Part shown: positions 6,019-11,023 of the stretch, piece after piece
Position numbering within the stretch: the first letter of the stretch is position 1
Layout of the letters: the number at the start of each line of letters is the position of its first letter
NCBI GenBank assembly: GCA_003645495.1
Contig: QNFK01000028.1
Coordinates: 1-11,023 of the forward strand
DNA length: 11,023 bases
Source of the DNA: Gammaproteobacteria bacterium
GTDB lineage: Bacteria; Pseudomonadota; Gammaproteobacteria; Steroidobacterales; Woeseiaceae
Direction of reading: 5' to 3'
Translations under genes and position numbers: made by a program
The notes under the pieces: model-generated
What the model was told of the DNA's origin: nothing
Database searches by the model: none
What the model saw: the letters and a program-made list of their open reading frames with translations, nothing else

Positions 6019-6255
6019 TTAGACGCGTTGCCCTTGAGCACGCATGTCGGTGAGCACCTTGTCGATGCCAAGCTTGTCAATAATCCTGACGCCCTTGTGT
6101 GAAACACGCAGACGAACGTAACGCTTTTCAGATTCTACCCAGAATCGCTTGTTCTGCAGATTGGGTAAAAAACGTCGCCGCGTTCTGTTATTGGCGTGAG
6201 AAACGTTATTACCGCTCTGCGGGCGCTTCCCGGTGACCATGCACACCTTGGACAT
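6019..6255 (-). CDS. rpmB: 50S ribosomal protein L28
   Basis: L28 is a large-subunit ribosomal protein. The 78-residue product has the usual length and sequence: MSKVCMVTGKRPQSGNNVSH at the start, then NRTRRRFLPNLQNKRFWVES and the C-terminal RLRVSHKGVRIIDKLGID. It is rich in Arg and Lys. The ATG at 6255 has only a weak Shine-Dalgarno (GAGA-type). A good sigma70 promoter lies about 60 bases upstream. First gene of the rpmB-rpmG operon; radC lies upstream on the same strand, 118 bases away. Confidence 0.97.
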   Translation of the reverse strand: MSKVCMVTGKRPQSGNNVSHANNRTRRRFLPNLQNKRFWVESEKRYVRLRVSHKGVRIIDKLGIDKVLTDMRAQGQRV

Positions 6256-6314
6256 TTGCTTAAGTCTCTGATTTTATTAAGGGTTGCCCGCGCGTGGCAG
6301 GCAGAGAGCGAGAC

Positions 6315-6343
6315 TTTATACCAGCCTGGTCGCGGCTAATCAA
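6315..6343 (-). promoter_or_regulatory. Sigma70 promoter of rpmB-rpmG
   Basis: On the minus strand TTGATT (6338-6343) and TATAAA (6315-6320) are 17 bases apart, close to the sigma70 consensus. The expected start near 6308 gives a leader of roughly 53 bases before rpmB. It lies in the 118-base gap after the radC stop, so the ribosomal protein genes need not depend on radC transcription. Confidence 0.72.
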
Positions 6344-6373
6344 GGGACGTTTTCGCGACCGGGCGAACGGCGA

Positions 6374-7048
6374 CTACAACATGCCACGGCTGGCCAGGGA
6401 AGTGCTGGTGCCATCGCCGATTACGAGGTGATCCAGCAGCCGGATATCCACCAGATCGAGGGCGGATTTGACCCGCCGCGTAATGCGTTCATCCGCCTGG
6501 CTTGGCTCAGCGATGCCTGAGGGATGATTGTGGGCGAGGATTACAGCCGCTGCGTTGACCGCCAGCGCCTGTTTCACGATTTCCCGTGGATACACACTGG
6601 TGCCGTCGATGGTGCCGCGAAACAACTCCTCAAACTGGATGACGCGGTGCCGGTTGTCCAGGTAAAGGCAGCAGAACACCTCGTGGGGCCGGTCGCGTAA
6701 GCGCGCCATGAGGAACGTCTCCGTGTCAGAGGGGCTGCGGATGGCCTCACCCATGGGCAGCGTCTCCTCAAAATAGCGTCGGGCGAGCTCTGGCAGAGCC
6801 CGCAGGATGGCCAGTCGGGCATCGCCAATACCCTGTTCCGCGGCCAGGTCGCGATATCCGGCGTGCAGCAGTTTGCGCAAGCCACCAAACCGGGACAACA
6901 GCCTGGCAGACAAATCCAGCGCCGGATCGGCCTTGGGACCGCGCTGAAAAAGCACAGCGAGTAATTCCTCCTCCGACAGGGTGGTAGCGCAGTGTTTGCG
7001 CAGTTTCGACCTAGGGTCGACAGGCTTTGGCAGGTTATCTTCTGACAT
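6374..7048 (-). CDS. radC: RadC family protein (YicR-type JAMM/MPN+ domain protein)
   Basis: RadC-family proteins carry a JAMM/MPN+ metal-binding domain. The old link to recombination repair is doubtful and the biochemical role is not settled. The 224-residue product has a helical N-terminal part with a helix-hairpin-helix-like segment (EQGIGDARLAILRAL, about 71-85). The JAMM motif HNHPSG (173-178) is followed by S183 and D186 in EPSQADERIT, so the zinc ligands H173, H175 and D186 are present. The ATG at 7048 is chosen because AAGGA lies just upstream and it fits the usual N-terminus and length (E. coli 222). A longer frame to 7123 lacks this support. The gene keeps its common place next to rpmBG and divergent from coaBC. 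Confidence 0.94.
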   Translation of the reverse strand: MSEDNLPKPVDPRSKLRKHCATTLSEEELLAVLFQRGPKADPALDLSARLLSRFGGLRKLLHAGYRDLAAEQGIGDARLAILRALPELARRYFEETLPMGEAIRSPSDTETFLMARLRDRPHEVFCCLYLDNRHRVIQFEELFRGTIDGTSVYPREIVKQALAVNAAAVILAHNHPSGIAEPSQADERITRRVKSALDLVDIRLLDHLVIGDGTSTSLASRGML

Positions 7049-7192
7049 GGACGATCCTTGTCCGGGACGGGCGGGGTGAGCAAATGTGGCTATCAGGGTG
7101 ATAAAACGCAGGTCGCGCTGCAAGACACAAAACAGGGCAGGAATGACCTATTCGCTGGAATTCCCTGTCGACTACGGGCTAAGCTGGTATTT

Positions 7193-8443
7193 ATGGCCGG
7201 TCAAAACATTATTCTTGGCGTAAGTGGCGGTATTGCCGCCTACAAGACGCCGGAGCTCGTACGCCGCCTGCGCGACCGGGGCGCTGCGGTGCAGGTCGTC
7301 ATGACCCGCTCTGCCAATGAATTTGTGACTGAGACGACACTGCAGGCAGTATCCGGCATGCCTGTGCGCACAAACTTGTGGGACCCGCAGGCTGAGGCGG
7401 CTATGGGACACATCGAGCTGGCCCGCTGGGCTGATCTTGTGCTCATCGCACCGGCGACGGCAGAGATAATGGCACGCATGGCTGCAGGTGCGGCACCAGA
7501 TCTCCTGACGACGTTATGCCTTGCGACCGAAGCGCCCGTAGTTATCGCGCCGGCAATGAATCATGTCATGTGGTCGCATCCGGCCGTACAGGAGAACCGG
7601 CAGAAACTGGCGGACCATGGTGTGCGAATTCTGGGTCCGGAAATCGGCGACCAGGCTTGCGGCGAAACGGGTCCTGGTCGAATGATGGAACCCGACGATA
7701 TTGTCGCAGCGGTTATGGCGCCAATAGTGGTTGCGAATGTCGAGCCGCCGCCTCTTGCAGGTAAGACGGTGCTAATCACCGCCGGCCCCACTCGCGAGGC
7801 GCTGGATCCTGTTCGTTTCATCAGCAATCGGAGCTCCGGAAAAATGGGCTACGCTCTCGCGAGCGCTGCACGACAAGCTGGTGCCGAAGTCATTCTTGTT
7901 AGTGGCCCCGTCAGCGTCACGGTACCGGATGGCGTGAAATGCATAAATGTTGAAAGCGCGCAGCAAATGTTTGCGGCAACGCATGAGCATATTGAGGGCG
8001 TAGATATTTTCATTGCTGCTGCAGCGGTTGCAGATTATCGTCCCGCCAATTCTGCAGAACAAAAGATTAAGAAGACCGCGAGTGAGATGTCGGTCGAACT
8101 GGTAAGAGCGCCCGATATTCTTGCGTCTGTTGCGAAAATCAACAACGGTCCGTTTGCAGTTGGTTTTGCGGCAGAAACGGAAAACCTGCGCGACTACGCC
8201 AGGACAAAACTTGATAAGAAAAACCTGGATATGATTATTGCCAACCTGGTTGGTGAAAACCTGGGTTTTGACGCAGACGAAAACGCCGTCGAGGTTTACT
8301 GGCGTGACGGTGAACAATCGTTCCCGATGACAACGAAGTCTGCTCTGGCCGAAGACCTCATCCGGTTAATTTTTGAACGTTATCTGGAAAAACTTACGGC
8401 CGCGACACAAACAGCATTACCCGCCATTGCGATCAGGGACTGA
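7193..8443 (+). CDS. coaBC: Bifunctional phosphopantothenoylcysteine decarboxylase / phosphopantothenate-cysteine ligase CoaBC
   Basis: CoaBC joins 4'-phosphopantothenate to cysteine (CoaB, CTP-dependent) and decarboxylates the product (CoaC, FMN-dependent) to 4'-phosphopantetheine. The 416 residues hold CoaC at about 1-180, with GVSGGIAAYK (9-18), catalytic H73 in GHIELARWAD, the PAMNHVMW motif (120-127) and C156 in ACGETGPGRM. CoaB runs from about 188, with ITAGPTRE (195-202), N212 in SNRSSGKMG and the KIKK lysines (291-294). The ATG at 7193 matches the family N-terminus (NIILGVSGGIAAYK), but no Shine-Dalgarno precedes it, so it may be leaderless or weakly translated. It is divergent from radC and followed after ten bases by dut, a classic operon pair. 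Confidence 0.97.
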   Translation: MAGQNIILGVSGGIAAYKTPELVRRLRDRGAAVQVVMTRSANEFVTETTLQAVSGMPVRTNLWDPQAEAAMGHIELARWADLVLIAPATAEIMARMAAGAAPDLLTTLCLATEAPVVIAPAMNHVMWSHPAVQENRQKLADHGVRILGPEIGDQACGETGPGRMMEPDDIVAAVMAPIVVANVEPPPLAGKTVLITAGPTREALDPVRFISNRSSGKMGYALASAARQAGAEVILVSGPVSVTVPDGVKCINVESAQQMFAATHEHIEGVDIFIAAAAVADYRPANSAEQKIKKTASEMSVELVRAPDILASVAKINNGPFAVGFAAETENLRDYARTKLDKKNLDMIIANLVGENLGFDADENAVEVYWRDGEQSFPMTTKSALAEDLIRLIFERYLEKLTAATQTALPAIAIRD

Positions 8444-8453
8444 CGAGAAAAAA

Positions 8454-8909
8454 GTGCGATCAATTGAGCTGAAGATTCTGGATTCGCGAATCGGCGATTC
8501 CATTTCATTGCCACACTATGCGACCAGCGGTTCAGCCGGCCTGGACATGCGTGCCTGTATCGATGCGGCGCTAACGGTGGAGCCAGGAGAGACCGTGCTG
8601 GTGCCAACCGGCCTGGCTATTCACATTGGTGATGCAGACCTGGCCGCCGTACTCCTGCCAAGATCTGGTTTGGGGCACAAACACGGCCTGGTGCTCGGCA
8701 ACCTCACCGGCCTTATTGATTCTGATTACCAGGGGCAGGTTTACATCTCCTGCTGGAATCGCAGCGACAAGGCCTACGAGGTGCAACCCGGCGAGCGCGT
8801 CGCGCAGATGGTCTTTGTGCCTGTGGAACAGGTGCAGTTCGAGGTCGTTGAGGAATTCGATGATTCCAGCCGCGGCGAGGGCGGCTTTGGTCATTCGGGG
8901 CGTGCCTGA
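8454..8909 (+). CDS. dut: Deoxyuridine 5'-triphosphate nucleotidohydrolase (dUTPase)
   Basis: Dut hydrolyses dUTP to dUMP and pyrophosphate, keeping uracil out of DNA and supplying dUMP for dTMP synthesis. It is a homotrimer. The 151-residue product shows all five family motifs: AGLDMRA (28-34), PRSGLG (69-74), GNLTGLIDSDYQGQ (82-95, catalytic Asp at 91), PGERVAQM (112-119) and the C-terminal RGEGGFGHSGR (140-150). The start is a GTG at 8454, ten bases after the coaBC stop, with only a weak ACGAGA ribosome site. No ATG fits, because the conserved IELKILD region follows directly. Translation may be coupled to coaBC. In E. coli slmA lies downstream; it is absent here, where a terminator and a convergent gene follow. 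Confidence 0.97.
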   Translation: MRSIELKILDSRIGDSISLPHYATSGSAGLDMRACIDAALTVEPGETVLVPTGLAIHIGDADLAAVLLPRSGLGHKHGLVLGNLTGLIDSDYQGQVYISCWNRSDKAYEVQPGERVAQMVFVPVEQVQFEVVEEFDDSSRGEGGFGHSGRA

Positions 8910-8948
8910 CAAACGGTAGTAACGATCCGCTCATGAGATGGATGCGCG

Positions 8949-8981
8949 AAAAAAAACCGCGATTCAAACGCGGTTTTTTGC
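8949..8981. terminator. Probably bidirectional intrinsic terminator between dut and the DUF4124 gene
   Basis: The core arms CCGCG (8957-8961) and CGCGG (8969-8973) enclose a 7-base loop and are flanked by an A-tract (8949-8956) and a T-tract (8974-8979). It therefore has terminator form on both strands. It lies 40 bases after dut and 22 bases after the end of the convergent gene. Confidence 0.88.
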
Positions 8982-9002
8982 TCGACTTGTCGTAGCTTTG
9001 CG

Positions 9003-9629
9003 CTAGTTCAGGCCTTTCAATTTCTTAAATCGATTGATGTCGCCGTCAAACCTGGCGACGATGCCCTGCTGGTCATTCTGGAAGCGCTGCAGGTTCGCCT
9101 CATGACGAGTAATCGTTTGTTTGGTTGATGCAATGTCGTCGGCCAGATCGGTGCTGATCATCTCCGCATCAGGATCTTCACTGTAAGGTTGAAAGCCCGA
9201 AGCTTCGTCCTTAAGCACAGACATGCGGCGTTCGAGGTTGCGCAGGTACAACTCGGTTACGCGGGCCTGCGCCTCAAACAACTCGATGCGTCGATCGCGG
9301 TGCATGAGAATTTCATCAATGGTCAGGTACGTTGCGAGCAACGCCTGATCGGCACGTCTTTCCAGTTCACGCTGCATGCGCAAATCGTCTTGATGTTTTT
9401 CTTCAGCGATTTCCTCCGCAGTCATTTTCGCGCGCAGGACGTCTACGGTAATACCGTGCTCGTTGACGATTTGTCTTTCAAGCTCTGCGTACTCTGCCGG
9501 GATGCTGTCGCCGTAATGTACGAGGCCTTCGCTGTCTATCCAGCGGTACAATTTCTGATTTTTCCCCGCCGCGGAAACGCTTATCGGCAGGATAAGCAGC
9601 AGCAATAAAGTGATGAATGCGTTTCTCAT
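9003..9629 (-). CDS. DUF4124 domain-containing exported coiled-coil protein
   Basis: The function is unknown. The 208-residue product starts with a signal peptide (MRNAFITLLLLLILPISVSA, cleavage expected near residue 20-21), so it is probably periplasmic. A DUF4124-like module follows at about 27-48 (LYRWIDSEGLVHYGDSIP), a short motif common in gammaproteobacterial envelope proteins. The rest is charged and heptad-like (about 65-160 and 170-205), predicted by eye to be long helices or coiled coil. There are no cysteines and no lipobox. The ATG at 9629 is preferred over a TTG at 9647 because it starts the signal peptide, though no strong Shine-Dalgarno precedes it. It is convergent with dut and 115 bases downstream of pyrE, with which it might be cotranscribed. 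Confidence 0.85.
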   Translation of the reverse strand: MRNAFITLLLLLILPISVSAAGKNQKLYRWIDSEGLVHYGDSIPAEYAELERQIVNEHGITVDVLRAKMTAEEIAEEKHQDDLRMQRELERRADQALLATYLTIDEILMHRDRRIELFEAQARVTELYLRNLERRMSVLKDEASGFQPYSEDPDAEMISTDLADDIASTKQTITRHEANLQRFQNDQQGIVARFDGDINRFKKLKGLN

Positions 9630-9744
9630 GCGCCAAATATCACACAAAAATCAAGCTGCGTAGAGGGACTGGTTCGCGAATTTTAAGCTTCATATTCATA
9701 GCGATTTTCTTTGTTCCGCCATTTTTACCCTATTTTTCAAAGAG

Positions 9745-10392
9745 TTAGACGCCGACACCATATTTTCTGCGATATGCCAGTACGGGCTCGAGATATTGGT
9801 TAAGCTCGGCAGAATCTTCAAGCATATCAATGATATCTTCCAGCCTGATGATGCCTGCTACCGGCATTTTCAGGGTTTGTTCCAGCTCCTGCACTGCCGA
9901 TCGTGAGCCCTGGCCAATTTCCTGGCGATCGAGTGATATGACGAGTCCGGAAACTTCTGCGCCTGCCGCGGTAATGATCTTGTGTGCTTCCCTGACCGCC
10001 GTGCCGGCAGTAATGACATCGTCAACGATCAGCACCTTGCCCGATAACGGTTCGCCGACAATGCTGCCTCCCTCACCATGACTTTTTGCTTCCTTGCGGT
10101 TGAAGGAATAAGGCACGTCAATGTCGTGATGCTCGGCCAGCGCCGAGGCAGCGAGCGCTACCAGCGGAATCCCTTTATATGCGGGGCCGAACAACATGTC
10201 GTACTCAAAACCGGAATTTGCGATTGCCGAGGCGTAGTAACGGCCGAGCTTTGCAGCAGCATAGCCAGTTGAGAAAAGTCCCGCGTTGAAAAAATAAGGG
10301 CTTTGCCGGCCGGATTTGAGCGTGAACTCACCGAACCGAAGAACCTCAAGTTCGAGTGCAAGGTCGAGAAATTCCCTTTGATAAGCGCGCAT
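9745..10392 (-). CDS. pyrE: Orotate phosphoribosyltransferase PyrE
   Basis: PyrE couples orotate to PRPP to form orotidine 5'-monophosphate, the fifth step of UMP synthesis. The 215-residue product has normal length. Visible are the N-terminal FGEFTLKSGRQSPYFFNAG (20-38), FGPAYKG (68-74), the flexible catalytic loop RKEAKSHGEGG (99-109) and the PRPP-binding motif LIVDDVITAGTA (121-132). The ATG at 10392 fits the family start (MRAYQREFLDLAL) although the upstream sequence has little Shine-Dalgarno character. It is divergent from an exonuclease III/Crc-family gene. No rph gene or attenuator like the E. coli rph-pyrE leader is visible in the 164-base intergenic region, so regulation probably differs. 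Confidence 0.96.
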   Translation of the reverse strand: MRAYQREFLDLALELEVLRFGEFTLKSGRQSPYFFNAGLFSTGYAAAKLGRYYASAIANSGFEYDMLFGPAYKGIPLVALAASALAEHHDIDVPYSFNRKEAKSHGEGGSIVGEPLSGKVLIVDDVITAGTAVREAHKIITAAGAEVSGLVISLDRQEIGQGSRSAVQELEQTLKMPVAGIIRLEDIIDMLEDSAELNQYLEPVLAYRRKYGVGV

Positions 10393-10419
10393 ATTGTTGG
10401 ACTAGTCTGAAGCTTCTGT

Positions 10420-10447
10420 ATGATGGCTCGCTGCGGTTTTGTATCAA
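10420..10447 (-). promoter_or_regulatory. Possible pyrE promoter
   Basis: On the minus strand TTGATA (10442-10447, five of six to consensus) lies 16 bases before CATCAT (10420-10425, four of six). This gives a short leader before pyrE. Weak support. Confidence 0.3.
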
Positions 10448-10556
10448 CCAATACCAGCGCGAGGCGTCAGAGTATGACACACAGAATTGTGATTTTGCTT
10501 ACAAAAATTACCGTTTATGTGCGACATTTGACCAACTGGGAAAGAGGGGAACGTTT

Positions 10557-11023
10557 TTGTATCGTGTTATCAGTCTAAACGCCAACGGCATCCGTGCAGC
10601 GGCGCGCAAGGGTTTTTTCCAGTGGATGGAAAAGCAGGACGCAGATGTTGTCTGTATCCAGGAGACCAAAGCACAGGTTCACCAGCTGACCGATGACTGC
10701 TTTTCGCCCGCCGGATATCACTGCTACTACGAAGACGCCGTCAAAAAGGGTTACAGCGGCGTCGCCATTTATTCAAAACAGAAGCCGGATAAAATTATTC
10801 GCGGTTTTGGTATCGACGAATTCGACGACGAGGGTCGTTATATGGAAGCCCGGTTTGGCAAGATGAGCGTTGTGTCCGTCTATCTTCCATCAGGGTCCTC
10901 CGGCGAGGTGCGCCAGGATGCGAAATACAGATTCCTGGATGCGTTTACGTCGCATCTGCAAAAGTTACAACGGCGCCGGTCCGAATATGTTCTGTGTGGT
11001 GACTGGAATATTGCTCACAAGCA
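10557..11023 (+). CDS. Exonuclease III / Crc-family endonuclease-exonuclease-phosphatase protein, 3' end cut off by window
   Basis: This is the first 155 residues of an EEP-superfamily nuclease, expected to be an AP endonuclease / 3' exonuclease of the exonuclease III family (about 260 residues). The start is a TTG at 10557 with AGGGG seven bases upstream; it gives YRVISLNANGIRAAARKGFF, the family N-terminus. Catalytic positions seen are N10 (LNANGI), E36 (IQETKA), Y109 (VYLP), and D149 and N151 in GDWNIAH. The later Asp and His residues lie outside the window. Its position divergent from pyrE matches crc in Pseudomonas, as does the PSGSSGEVRQDAKYRFLDAF-type segment (111-130). As I recall it, Pseudomonas Crc has lost key catalytic residues; this protein keeps them. 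I therefore expect an active nuclease and leave the symbol blank. Confidence 0.9.
   Translation, partial: MYRVISLNANGIRAAARKGFFQWMEKQDADVVCIQETKAQVHQLTDDCFSPAGYHCYYEDAVKKGYSGVAIYSKQKPDKIIRGFGIDEFDDEGRYMEARFGKMSVVSVYLPSGSSGEVRQDAKYRFLDAFTSHLQKLQRRRSEYVLCGDWNIAHK

Noticed and set aside
7143..7223. 26-codon open frame overlapping the coaBC start, considered as a leader peptide
   Set aside because: The AGGA sits directly against its ATG with no spacing, and the peptide shows no regulatory codon run. Probably chance.
7772..8317. 181-residue open frame antisense to coaBC
   Set aside because: It overlaps the conserved CoaB domain entirely, shows no family motif and has no plausible promoter or ribosome site.
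10480..10491. Small dyad CACA-GAAT-TGTG in the pyrE/exonuclease intergenic region
   Set aside because: Four-base arms are expected by chance, and it does not match a known operator.

Overview
This window reads as ordinary chromosomal DNA of a gammaproteobacterium. The evidence is gene order. An ftsY-ftsE-ftsX-rpoH block, the radC-rpmB-rpmG-mutM cluster, coaBC-dut and pyrE are arranged much as in that class. The pyrE gene also has a divergent exonuclease III/Crc-family neighbour, as in Pseudomonas. I cannot name the genus. No phage, plasmid, transposase, tRNA, rRNA or CRISPR sequence is visible. Several genes use TTG or GTG starts (ftsY, ftsE, ftsX, rsmD, dut, the exonuclease gene).

Layout. 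Positions 1-3591 (minus strand) carry ftsY, ftsE and ftsX as a tight operon. After a 179-base gap comes rpoH, whose 3' end lies outside the window. That gap holds a perfect CIRCE operator (HrcA site) placed at the probable rpoH promoter start site. Divergent from ftsY, rsmD and coaD (plus strand, 3647-4743) run into convergent mutM; the two stop codons share one TTAA. Between mutM and rpmG is a 165-base REP/BIME-like element with a nested 20-base perfect inverted repeat, followed by the rpmG terminator. The rpmB-rpmG operon has a good sigma70 promoter, and radC follows on the same strand. Divergent from radC, coaBC and dut form an operon ending at a terminator that probably works in both directions. 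It is shared with a convergent gene for an exported DUF4124 coiled-coil protein. Next comes pyrE (minus strand) and, divergently, a 5' partial exonuclease III/Crc-family gene that runs off the window end.

Together the genes cover heat-shock sigma control, membrane targeting and division (FtsY, FtsEX), rRNA modification and ribosomal proteins (RsmD, L28, L33), and coenzyme A synthesis (CoaBC, CoaD). They also cover pyrimidine and dUTP metabolism (PyrE, Dut) and DNA repair (MutM, RadC-like, exonuclease III-like).

The items most worth a second look are the CIRCE operator on rpoH, the composite palindromic element at 5622-5786, and the Crc-locus exonuclease that keeps its catalytic residues. I see no convincing novel multi-gene system.
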